Shown: piece after piece, positions 27,783 to 35,658 of the stretch
Numbering within the stretch: position 1 is the stretch's first letter
Layout of the letters: every line of letters begins with the position of its first letter
NCBI GenBank assembly: GCA_903875445.1
Contig: CAIQWD010000013.1
Coordinates: 29,129-93,128, forward strand
DNA: 64,000 nucleotides
From: an uncultured delta proteobacterium
Lineage (GTDB): Bacteria > Desulfobacterota > Desulfobulbia > Desulfobulbales > Desulfocapsaceae
Reading direction: 5' to 3'
Position numbers and translations under genes: made by a program
Notes under the pieces: model-generated
Database searches by the model: none
Seen by the model: only the letters and a program-made list of their open reading frames with translations
What the model was told of the DNA's origin: nothing

Positions 27783-29651
27783 CTATTCTCCCGCGAGTCG
27801 ACGGAGTTCCAAGAGCGGTCTGGGGTTGGAAAGTCTCGGCAAGGAGCGTAGGACTTCTTCAACAGTGGTAATTCCCGCCGCCGCCTTCAACAACCCATCC
27901 TCCAGCAAGGTCACCAGGCCTGCATGTTCTATGCTGATCTGCCGTATTTCATAACTGGTTTTCTGTTCCAGGATGGCATTCCGCACAAGCTCATTGAGTA
28001 CCAAGACCTCGAACACCCCAACCCTGCCTTTATATCCTGTCTGTTTACAGGCCGTGCATCCCCGTCCTTTTCGGAATTGTGCCCCCATGACATCTTTTGC
28101 GGAAACTCCGAGCCGCTGCAGTTGGACCGGCGTCAACCTGGTTTCCACGGCACAGGCAGGGCAGACCCGCCGCAGGAGTCGCTGGGCCAAGACGCTGACA
28201 ACCGTTGAGGAAATAAGAAAGGGTGCAATATCCATATTCAGAAGACGTATCAGGCCGCCGATGCTATCCTCGGTATGGAAGGTGCTCAACACCTTATGCC
28301 CGGTCAGCGCCGCTTGCACCGCCATTTCGGCGGAGACCTGATCTCTGATTTCTCCAATAACGATAACGTCCGGGTCCTGGCGGACGATATGCCGTAGGGT
28401 TTCTTCAAAAGTTACGTTTATCGATGGGTCTATTGAACACTGTGCGATACCGTCGATGAAGTACTCTACCGGTTCTTCCGCTGTAATAATACTTATCTGC
28501 GGATTTTTTATATGGTTGATGCAACTGTAGACAGTGGAAGTTTTTCCCGAACCGGTGGGGCCGGTTACCAGAAGAACGCCGCTGGGCGGATACACCGCCT
28601 CCTCCAAAAACTTGGCTAGCATCTTGGGGGCCATGCCCATGGTATGGATATCGAGGAGTTCCCGTTTCTGACTCAACAATCGCAAAACAATCTTTTCACC
28701 ATGCACGGTAACGTAGAAAGAAGCGCGGATATCAACGGCCCCTTCTTCGTAAGCAAAAAGAATTCGGCCGCCTTGATGCCGACGCTTTTCCGAGATATCG
28801 ACCTCACACATTATTTTCATTCGGCTCGTCAAGGGCGGTATGATATCTTTCGGAAAATCCTTGTAATGGCGGAGAATGCCATCCTCGCGGAAACGAACAT
28901 GCAGGCGGTCGGACATCGGTTCGATATGAATATCCGAACAGTTTTCTTTGATTGCCGCAAGGATCATGGCATTGACGATCCCTACCACGGTCTTGCTATC
29001 GACATCGATGGTTTTGCCGGCAAGAAGATTGGCCAAAAGGTGCAGGGTATCGTTTAACGCTTTTTTCTCGGAAATTGCCGGGGCAATGGTCCCACCGAAA
29101 AACTTCTTTGCGCTCTCGAGGCTTTTTTTATCAAGCGGATCGGCAAAGGCTACGAGGACCGCCTTTTCCGTGGTCTTCAGAGGGATGAACTGATGCTCAA
29201 GGAGAATCTTCATGGGCACCCGGCCAGCCAGATTTTTATCCACCAGGGACATATTCACATCAACCAGGGGGAAACCAAGTTGAATGGAAAGAATCCTGTT
29301 GAAGAGCTTTTCATCGATAAAATTATGCTTTATCAGGATCTCTCCCAAACGGAGTTCCTTTTCCTGCTCTTGCTGAATCCTGAAGGCGGCGTTCAGATCA
29401 TCCCCGGAAATGTGTCCCAGCTCAACCAACAACTCGCCGATACGGATGTTCGAACCGGTGCCCATTAATGCCTTTCGCACCATTTCATCGGTGACATCGC
29501 CCCGTTCCTTCAACACATTGAGAAGAGGGGTAGAGGTCGCAAGCTTCTGGCGTATTCGATCGGCATGGTTCAGCTGGTTTTCACTCACCATCCCCGCCTG
29601 CAGAAGCAGTGCGGCGATTACTCCGTATTCAGAATCCTTTTTATTGACCAT
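27783..29651 (-). CDS. PilB/GspE-family ATPase with tandem MshEN c-di-GMP-type motifs
   Basis: A 622-aa ATPase for type IV pilus or type II secretion assembly. ATG 29651 is chosen because GGTGG lies 6 bases upstream. Residues 70-93 and 101-124 each carry the MshEN pattern R-(I/L)-G-E-x-(L)... ending in I-Q, the fold that binds c-di-GMP. The ATPase has Walker A G-P-T-G-S-G-K-T-S, Walker B D-V-I-V-I-G-E-I-R-D, and a tetracysteine zinc motif (C-P-A-C, C-T-A-C). No pilin, PilC or PilD lies nearby, so this is an orphan paralogue. Its downstream partner is the HDOD protein. Confidence 0.92.
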   Translation of the reverse strand: MVNKKDSEYGVIAALLLQAGMVSENQLNHADRIRQKLATSTPLLNVLKERGDVTDEMVRKALMGTGSNIRIGELLVELGHISGDDLNAAFRIQQEQEKELRLGEILIKHNFIDEKLFNRILSIQLGFPLVDVNMSLVDKNLAGRVPMKILLEHQFIPLKTTEKAVLVAFADPLDKKSLESAKKFFGGTIAPAISEKKALNDTLHLLANLLAGKTIDVDSKTVVGIVNAMILAAIKENCSDIHIEPMSDRLHVRFREDGILRHYKDFPKDIIPPLTSRMKIMCEVDISEKRRHQGGRILFAYEEGAVDIRASFYVTVHGEKIVLRLLSQKRELLDIHTMGMAPKMLAKFLEEAVYPPSGVLLVTGPTGSGKTSTVYSCINHIKNPQISIITAEEPVEYFIDGIAQCSIDPSINVTFEETLRHIVRQDPDVIVIGEIRDQVSAEMAVQAALTGHKVLSTFHTEDSIGGLIRLLNMDIAPFLISSTVVSVLAQRLLRRVCPACAVETRLTPVQLQRLGVSAKDVMGAQFRKGRGCTACKQTGYKGRVGVFEVLVLNELVRNAILEQKTSYEIRQISIEHAGLVTLLEDGLLKAAAGITTVEEVLRSLPRLSNPRPLLELRRLAGE

Positions 29652-29902
29652 GCAATACCACCGGGGATTAGATCCGTTCAAATGAGGTTACAATAGCCAA
29701 GAAATGTACCACATAGCCGAGTTGAATAATATTTGAATATTTACATAATAGCCGAATTCTTCACCAACTATTGAAATAGCCGGCATTCGCCCAAAAAAGT
29801 ACTCCCCGTCGACAATTATTTCTCTGCGACCGGCGGCAGGAACGGCCCCATGAAATACGAGATAGAGAAAGAACCTGACCGGAGGAATGCCTGGAACGGC
29901 TC

Positions 29903-31099
29903 CTAGAATCCGTTGCCGGAGGGCGGATGCCGATCTTTCTTGGCAAAGGGCAAATGCCGGTTCAAAGCATCGATATCCCCTTCCGCTATATTGTTTACCC
30001 GGTCTATGAGCTGCTCGAAAATAATCTTCAGCCGCAGGTCATAGAATCGGTGCAGGCTGGTATTGGATACCGCCTCGAATCCACGATAAATTTTGTGAGG
30101 CGAACCGGCACCAGGATCGAATGTTTCGATTTCGTTGTCGATGGCCCATTGGATCGGGGCATAAAAACACATATTGAAGTGCAGATCTTTGACAGGCTCC
30201 GCACAGCCCCAATAGCGGCCGATCAGGTGGCGATTCTTCACCAGCAGCATCGACAAGGCGATGGGAACCGAGCCCCGGCCCTTGAAAGCGGCAACGATCA
30301 ACAGACGGTGGCGGTAGTCCTGAAAGATTCCGTTAAAAAATTCGCCATTGAGAAACCGGGCCGCCCAGGGTCCGTAACGATCATTGGTGTTAAGATAGTA
30401 GCGATACATGGCAGCAGCTATAGCGGATGGTATGGCATCGCCGGTGAAGGTGCGGATCTCGATGCCCTGCTTCTCCATACTCTCGCGTTCACGACGGATA
30501 TTGCGCCGCTGATCCGACTTAAAGGTCTGTAAATACTCCTCGAAACAAGCGAAATGCAAATTTTTCCACAGGTAGGATTGATGCTGCCAGCCGATAAACC
30601 CGTCCGACGGCAACCCGGCAAACCAAGGCACGTCGACGTAATTGAAATGGCAGCAGGAGAGCCGCTCCTGCCTACAAAACCGATCGATGGCCGCAAGCAT
30701 GCTGCGCATCAAGCTGGGCTGATCGCTGCCCTCAGCCATCAGAAACCGATATCCCGCAGACGGCGTTGCCGGACTCATACCGACCAGCTTGGGATAATAT
30801 TCGACCCCATATTCCGCCGCCAATTGCGCCCACCAGTGGTCGAATATAAATTCCCCGTCGCTGTGCGTTTTCAGATAAAGCGGTGCCGCGCCAACCAGTT
30901 CCTGGCCATGCCAGAGGGTTAAGTGATGCGGTTGCCACCCGAAACGGGGCGAAATACTGCCGGATGCCTCCAGATGATGCAGCCATTGCCATTCCAATAA
31001 GGGTGTCGGCAGCGGCAGGGCCAGCTTATCCCACTGCCGGCAATCCACTTGATCAATGGAATCAAGCCAACGGACTGTCCACAAGGATGTAGTATCCAT
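29903..31099 (-). CDS. Predicted N-acyltransferase, COG3146/DUF482 type
   Basis: A 398-aa protein resembling the FemAB/GNAT-like COG3146 family. Family-type segments are P-L-L-E-W-Q-W-L-H-H-L-E, H-S-D-G-E-F-I-F-D-H-W-W, S-D-Q-R-R-N-I-R-R-E and F-D-P-G-A-G-S-P-H-K near residue 345. No signal peptide, so cytoplasmic. The family has been predicted to acylate peptides or amines, but the substrate here is not known. The gene is alone on its strand with about 250 bases to the PilB-like gene. Confidence 0.83.
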   Translation of the reverse strand: MDTTSLWTVRWLDSIDQVDCRQWDKLALPLPTPLLEWQWLHHLEASGSISPRFGWQPHHLTLWHGQELVGAAPLYLKTHSDGEFIFDHWWAQLAAEYGVEYYPKLVGMSPATPSAGYRFLMAEGSDQPSLMRSMLAAIDRFCRQERLSCCHFNYVDVPWFAGLPSDGFIGWQHQSYLWKNLHFACFEEYLQTFKSDQRRNIRRERESMEKQGIEIRTFTGDAIPSAIAAAMYRYYLNTNDRYGPWAARFLNGEFFNGIFQDYRHRLLIVAAFKGRGSVPIALSMLLVKNRHLIGRYWGCAEPVKDLHFNMCFYAPIQWAIDNEIETFDPGAGSPHKIYRGFEAVSNTSLHRFYDLRLKIIFEQLIDRVNNIAEGDIDALNRHLPFAKKDRHPPSGNGF

Positions 31100-31425
31100 A
31101 AGTTATCGAATTTCGCTTGGGCTGATTCGGAGAAGGCTCTCTGCCCCATCGACTGTCATCAATAATGACCTTACCCAGATTCAAAAATAAGGTTGATCAG
31201 CCGCTTTGTCACCAAACAGGAGGGCACAGAGAAAAGGGAGGAGAGTTATTTTGGCTATGCAGAGCCATTGTTCCAGCCGGAAAAGGTCTTATTCTTTCGA
31301 TAATGGCCGGATGAAAACATGGCCCCGCCCCTGGCTGCACAGGGCAGCATGCCCGCAAGTCGGGGGACTCGGAAAGATGGAAGGAAAGAACGCCTTGCAT
31401 CACTCAATAACGAAGGAGGTAGCAA
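31100..31425. other. Gap upstream of the small cysteine gene
   Basis: No supported gene. A frame at 31206-31484 has no plausible composition or start signal and overlaps the well-signalled small gene, so it is not called. No clear promoter pair for the small gene was found here. Confidence 0.5.
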
Positions 31426-31587
31426 ATGATACTCAACGATACTTTGCAAAAACGCCGGGACTGCCTCGAACAGTGCGAGCTTGAACGTGTCGCTTGCGAA
31501 CTTGAAAAAGATGCCAATTACGATAAAACCTGCGACAAAGAAATAACCAACTGCAAAATCGTTTGTGACTTCGACTACGGTCCCTAA
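31426..31587 (+). CDS. Small cysteine-patterned protein, 53 aa
   Basis: ATG at 31426 follows a near-ideal ribosome binding site (AAGGAGG at 31413-31419, 6 bases away). The 53-residue product has six Cys at 13, 17, 24, 36, 43 and 47, that is C-x3-C-x6-C, an 11-residue link, then C-x6-C-x3-C: a mirror-symmetric layout. Residues between are mostly helix-forming and charged (C-L-E-Q-C-E-L-E-R-V-A-C), suggesting a helical hairpin held by disulfides or a metal site. It is not recognised as any named family. No signal peptide. A strong hairpin (31586-31619) begins at the stop codon, so it looks like a complete one-gene unit. Confidence 0.75.
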   Translation: MILNDTLQKRRDCLEQCELERVACELEKDANYDKTCDKEITNCKIVCDFDYGP

Positions 31588-31619
31588 GGTGAAGGCCGGG
31601 AATCCCTGCTCTTCACCTT
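31586..31619 (+). terminator. Hairpin at the stop codon of the small cysteine gene
   Basis: Arms 31586-31594 (AAGGTGAAG) and 31611-31619 (CTTCACCTT) form a perfect 9-bp stem around a 16-base loop. No T-run follows, so it may be a weak terminator or an mRNA-protecting structure. Confidence 0.5.
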
Positions 31620-31897
31620 CCGCCTGCATGGGGCCGAGGCCGATCCTTTTGCATGCTAAGAGGATTCCGGGCCACACAAGGAACCTTGGTCTGGCACAAG
31701 CCGCAACTGCTGACCTTGAATCCCAGTTGTTCCCGCTCCACATGCAGAGAAGTCACGTCACGGATAAGCCGCCGCAAATGACCTTGCAACGAAATGCATG
31801 CTTTCTTCCGATTTGTTTGAGCCTATTGGCAGTTATGAAAGCAATTGGTATTGCTTGAATTTTACACATTTGTCAACAATGAAGATTTGACCCCCGT

Positions 31898-32611
31898 TCT
31901 TTTAGACTGGGGATCTTGCCGGAAGGATACATTTATCCAAAAGCGGATCGACCGATACGGGATCTTCTGCGAAAGAGAGGACACCTGGTCCAGGTAAGGA
32001 CTTCCCTGATCAACAGTTTGCAGGGAATCATCAGCCGAAACTGCGGGTTCCGACTAAACGTAAATAAGATCAAACAAAGAAAGGAGAATCATATTGCCCC
32101 ACTTTTTGCCGGCCAAGAGGATCTTGAGCTAAGCGGCGAGGTGAGCAAAAATGCCATTGATTTTTTAACCAAACAGATTGTCAGAATTGAGACTGCAGTT
32201 GTCGACGCGGTGAAACTACGCAAGCCGTTTCTCGGATTACAGACCATTCCCGGTCTCGGGAAAATTCTTTCCATGACAATCATGTTGGAAACAGAGAGGA
32301 TAGAACGATTTGCCAAGGTTGGCAATTTCTCCTCATACTGCCGCAAGGTACCGACCGTCTGGAAAAGCAACGATGTGAAAAAAGGGAAAGGAAACAGCAA
32401 AAACGGCAACAAATATCTGGCTTGGGCTTTTTCCGAGGCTGCGGAATTTGCTCGTCGGCACGATGAAACAGTCAGGGCCTATTATAATCGCAAGGCCAGT
32501 AAAACAAATAGGATGATAGCTCACAGCGCACTCGCGCACAAGTTGGCGCGGGCGGCATATTATATAATGAGGGACAACGTGGAATTCGACCATCGCAGGC
32601 TTTTTGCCTAA
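31898..32611 (+). pseudogene. IS110-family transposase remnant lacking the N-terminal half
   Basis: The frame is open from 31883 but IS110-like sequence begins near 31898 (F-R-L-G-I-L-P-E-G-Y). About 230 residues of the usual 340 or so remain. The C-terminal Transposase_20 part is visible: I-P-G-L-G-K-I-L-S-M-T near the middle, then Y-L-A-W-A-F-S-E-A-A, R-K-A-S-K-T-N and H-K-L-A-R-A-A-Y-Y. The N-terminal RuvC-like DEDD part is missing, with no ATG or ribosome binding site, so it cannot act alone. It is immediately followed by the tandem stem-loop region. Confidence 0.85.
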
Positions 32612-32619
32612 GAGTTGGC

Positions 32620-32803
32620 CGGGACGGTGAACCAGCAAAGGGGTTGGCAAAACCACCAGATTTGATTGGCAGCCGTCCCGTCCGGTGATTTTCGCTTCTT
32701 TACCGCCCATGCCGTGAACCATCATAGGGTTGGTTCAAAACCACTTGATTTGTCAACAGTTGATCATTGGACACGGCATGGAACCGCTGATTTTCTGGAC
32801 CGC
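32620..32803 (+). ncRNA. Tandem stem-loop RNA candidate (IS110 bridge/seek RNA-like)
   Basis: Starting 9 bases after the transposase stop are two diverged copies of a roughly 90-base unit. Copy A has stem arms 32620-32627 and 32673-32680 (CGGGACGG/CCGTCCCG); copy B has arms 32707-32716 and 32772-32781 (CCATGCCGTG/CACGGCATGG). Stem bases differ between copies yet both pair perfectly, which is covariation. The loops share T-G-A-A-C-C-A, G-G-G-T-T-G-G, A-A-A-A-C-C-A-C and G-A-T-T-T-G words, and a T-G-A-T-T-T-T-C segment follows each stem. IS110-group elements carry a guide RNA with two such loops, and in the IS1111 branch it lies after the transposase. This assignment is inference. Confidence 0.6.
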
Positions 32804-33434
32804 CAACCGGCGGAAGGGGCAGAGATGGAAAGCTTCATGCTATCTCACCGCCTTGATCCTGATGGGTGACTGGTGCGGTGGAATTTACACCGACACACAA
32901 AAGTGAAATATCGGGCGCGGCAAAGTGCTGAGAAACACCAACGATTACATTCAGAGATCGGGTAAGGTGCTAAAAACCACCATTATATAACATCCTGAAA
33001 TCTCAACACCCTTGCAAGGAAACAAAAGATTATTTACTTCGTTTCACTTGAAGGGGGAGGATTATTCCATTGACAAGGGCCTTTTAATGGGTGACCCCCA
33101 TTCTTCATTTCAGGAAATACCGCGGGTTGTACGAACGCGGCAATTTGAGGTAGGTTGCAACCAACCATCCCCGCTCAACAGGTTCACAGCCCTTTCAGAG
33201 TAAACTCCGTTCCTATGAAAGATTCCTCGGCCCCGTCCTCCAGAAAAAAGGTGGATTTATAGAATTCATCGCCTTGGTCGCAATCCTGTATTATTGTTAT
33301 CTTATCCGTGATCGCCACCCCTTTGATCGGTGGAAGTCGGCGGAGAGGAAAACAAGAACACGGATGGCGCAAGGCAAAAACCGTCATCATCATCCGTGAC
33401 ATATATTTGCATAATATTTAACAAGATACCAACT
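32804..33434. other. Non-coding remnant region between the IS and the HDAC-like gene
   Basis: Apart from the small tandem repeats at 32909-32986, I see no supported gene. Short frames here lack ribosome binding sites and protein-like composition. It probably contains decayed mobile-element sequence. Confidence 0.5.
32909..32986 (+). repeat. Two short tandem hairpin repeats
   Basis: Two roughly 40-base copies share ATCGGG, a G-T-G-C-T-x-A-x-A-A-A-C core and CACC. The first core is at 32921-32939 and the second at 32962-32982. Each core can fold as a small GTG/CAC or GGTG/CACC hairpin. They lie downstream of the stem-loop pair and may be part of the same decayed element. Confidence 0.4.
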
Positions 33435-34451
33435 ATGATACTCTACGACCCCCGTATCCCGGCGAGCCTTATCGAGTTCGGCATTCAGATTCCCCTGCGG
33501 GACAGCCGTTCTACCAGGACATTGCAGGCACCCCTCGATGATCCCCAGCTGAAATCCCTGCAAAGTCATTGGCATAAGGATCGCATCGTCGAAACGATCA
33601 GCCGCGAGGACCTGTTGCGGGTCCATTCGGCCGAGTATGTGGAACGATTGCATTCGCCGGCTCTTGAAAAGGAGATTATTGCCACCTTTGAGTTGATCGA
33701 TACCGAAGGCAAATACTATCGGTATACCCCGGAGTCAGCGACGCGACCGCTCACCGACCTCTTCGAGCGTATCCTGCTTAAAAACGCCGGCACTATCCAG
33801 GCCGCGAGGCTTGCCCTGCAGCATGGTTTCTGCTTTTCCTTCACCGGTGGCGCCCACCACGCCCAGCGTGATTTCGGCAATGGTTTCTGCCTGATCAACG
33901 ATGTCGTCATCGCCGCCCGCAAGCTGCAGTTCGAAAAGATGGTGCGCAGGGTGTGGGTTATCGATGTCGATGCCCACAAGGGCGATGGCACCGCCGCTCT
34001 CACTGCCGGCGATGATTCCATCCGGACGCTCAGCGTGCATATGGCAAGCGGCTGGCCGCTCGATTGTCCGATTGTGCTTGCCGACGGCAGACCCAATCCT
34101 TCCTTTATTCCAAGCGATATCGATATCCCCATCGAAAGCGGCGAAGAGGCCTATTATTTGGAGAGGCTGGGTGCTGGTCTTGGGAAACTTGCGGAGGGAG
34201 ACACGGCCGATCTGGCCATCGTCGTCTGCGGCGCCGACCCCTATGAAAAGGATGAATTGCCCTCAACGGCACCTTTGAAACTCTCTCTGGACCAGATGTT
34301 CGAGCGCGACCGGCTGATCTATACCTGGCTGAAAGAACGCAAGATACCGGCCGTCTTTCTGATGGCCGGCGGCTATGGCGATGAGGTCTGGCGGGTTTAT
34401 GCACAGTTTTTGCTCTGGGCATTGCATAAGCGCTATAAGCATATTCCCTGA
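33435..34451 (+). CDS. Histone-deacetylase superfamily amidohydrolase
   Basis: A 338-aa zinc-dependent deacetylase-like enzyme. Family residues are G-G-A-H-H-A (tandem His), zinc ligands in D-V-D-A-H-K-G-D-G, and D-P-Y in G-A-D-P-Y-E-K near 265, with a late Y-G-D in G-G-Y-G-D-E. Bacterial members act on acetylated polyamines, acetoin-pathway or lysine substrates. ATG 33435 fits the fold start (M-I-L-Y-D-P-R-I). It is a single gene with a hairpin after the stop that serves mainly the opposite strand. The substrate is not assignable. Confidence 0.9.
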   Translation: MILYDPRIPASLIEFGIQIPLRDSRSTRTLQAPLDDPQLKSLQSHWHKDRIVETISREDLLRVHSAEYVERLHSPALEKEIIATFELIDTEGKYYRYTPESATRPLTDLFERILLKNAGTIQAARLALQHGFCFSFTGGAHHAQRDFGNGFCLINDVVIAARKLQFEKMVRRVWVIDVDAHKGDGTAALTAGDDSIRTLSVHMASGWPLDCPIVLADGRPNPSFIPSDIDIPIESGEEAYYLERLGAGLGKLAEGDTADLAIVVCGADPYEKDELPSTAPLKLSLDQMFERDRLIYTWLKERKIPAVFLMAGGYGDEVWRVYAQFLLWALHKRYKHIP

Positions 34452-34496
34452 AAAAAAGTGCTGCCTGTTTTAAGAATCATTTCTCAAACAGGCAGT
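34452..34496 (-). terminator. Rho-independent terminator for the DUF1566 gene
   Basis: Stem arms 34461-34470 and 34486-34495 (CTGCCTGTTT and its complement) with a 15-base loop. On the minus strand the stem is followed by CACTTTTTTTC, the U-run expected of a terminator, about 70 bases past the 34566 stop. Confidence 0.75.
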
Positions 34497-34565
34497 GTAT
34501 CCGCAACCAGGAAAAAATAAAGTGGTCGGAAGAACCGGCAACCCATGTTGCCGGGGATAGCCGTC

Positions 34566-35510
34566 TCAGGTCTGCGACCGCACTGGCCGACCAAAGCCGC
34601 CGGGGATAGTGCCCGACGACCAGAAGGCACGGCCCTGCTTGAAATCGACAAACCAGTAGCCGCCGGGTTTGCGTTGCGCCGCAACGAAGATAAACGGCTG
34701 CTCCTTGGAAAAGCCGGGATGGAGGTAAATGCCTTTAGTGTTTCTCTCCGGCTCCATGAGAGATAAAGCCTCTTCCATGGTCGGTAGGCGCCAGTCGGCA
34801 TAACCGGCAAATTCCGTGCCGTTCAACTCCTCAATCCCTCTTTGAATATGGCGGATGGAGCCGATATCGATGCCGCCGCTTTGCCACATCAGGCCCGTTC
34901 GCTGATCGACGATAACTCCCGGAATGGCCACAGCCACCAGGGAATTGGCAAACCGGCCGGCGGGATTCAACTCCGCTTCGAAAAAGTTCCATTGTTTTAT
35001 TAAACCGCCGATCTGATCATCATTGATGATCGCCGGTTGCTGCGGCAACCTGACCGTTTCCCCGACAAACGGCTTCTCCGCGGCCGGCGGCAGGAGTGGT
35101 CCCATGTCCTCTTTGCGTACTGCCTCAAGCTTCGGCACAATTAGGCGGGAATCCCCCTCGTCATCCAGGACGTTTTTGATCAGCCACTCCTTGATCTGCT
35201 CGTTGATGGCATAACTCTTCTCAAAAATTGAGGATCGCCCCTGATCCTCCACGCATTTTTTCACCAGTTCCGGTGGCGCCTTAATTTCCGCCATGATCCT
35301 CGCGTGTTTCACCGCTCGTTCCATCAGACAAAGCTTCGGTTCTACGCCCCAGTTATCGATGAAAAAATAGTACACACATTCCTTGTTGTTGCGTACCCGC
35401 TCCCGTCCGCCCCAGGATTCGAAGGTCCCGAAGGAGATATCCGGAGTCATCTCCCAATCGATAGGACTGATGGTCAAATCGCCTACTTTCACCTTGTGAT
35501 ACATTCCCAT
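34566..35510 (-). CDS. DUF1566 (Lcl C-terminal-like) domain protein
   Basis: A 314-aa protein. GGAGG at 35516-35520 sits 5 bases before the chosen ATG at 35510. The C-terminal domain (about 205-310) shows D-Q-R-T-G-L-M-W, A-G-Y-A-D-W-R-L-P-T and a Trp/Phe-rich strand ending P-V-R, typical of DUF1566. The N-terminal 200 residues have no recognised domain, with acidic and Trp-rich stretches. No signal peptide. DUF1566 proteins are common but of unknown function. The gene ends at a clear terminator. Confidence 0.8.
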   Translation of the reverse strand: MGMYHKVKVGDLTISPIDWEMTPDISFGTFESWGGRERVRNNKECVYYFFIDNWGVEPKLCLMERAVKHARIMAEIKAPPELVKKCVEDQGRSSIFEKSYAINEQIKEWLIKNVLDDEGDSRLIVPKLEAVRKEDMGPLLPPAAEKPFVGETVRLPQQPAIINDDQIGGLIKQWNFFEAELNPAGRFANSLVAVAIPGVIVDQRTGLMWQSGGIDIGSIRHIQRGIEELNGTEFAGYADWRLPTMEEALSLMEPERNTKGIYLHPGFSKEQPFIFVAAQRKPGGYWFVDFKQGRAFWSSGTIPGGFGRPVRSQT

Positions 35511-35636
35511 GGTTACCTCCACGTTATGGGTAAAGCTTTGCTTGTCTCAACGCTATTTTACTAGATTTGCATGTTCGAGTAGCATACACTATACGAAAAG
35601 AAATTTACTGTGCCTTGATCTAAGTCATAATTGTAA

Positions 35637-35655
35637 AACAATAATAACTATTATC
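35637..35655 (+). promoter_or_regulatory. Fur-box-like sequence at the glycogen debranching gene start
   Basis: A 19-base match to the Fur consensus at 14 of 19 positions, ending TATTATC directly before the start codon. Just upstream, TTGATCTAAGTCAT (35615-35628) is a half-match to an FNR-type site. Both are weak alone and need a motif scan; iron or oxygen control of this enzyme would be unusual. Confidence 0.3.
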
Positions 35656-35658
35656 AAT

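Noticed and set aside
31206..31484. 93-codon plus-strand frame upstream of the small cysteine gene
   Set aside because: No ribosome binding site, odd composition, and it overlaps a much better supported small gene.
31883..32611. Functional IS110 element
   Set aside because: The N-terminal catalytic half of the transposase and the left end are missing.
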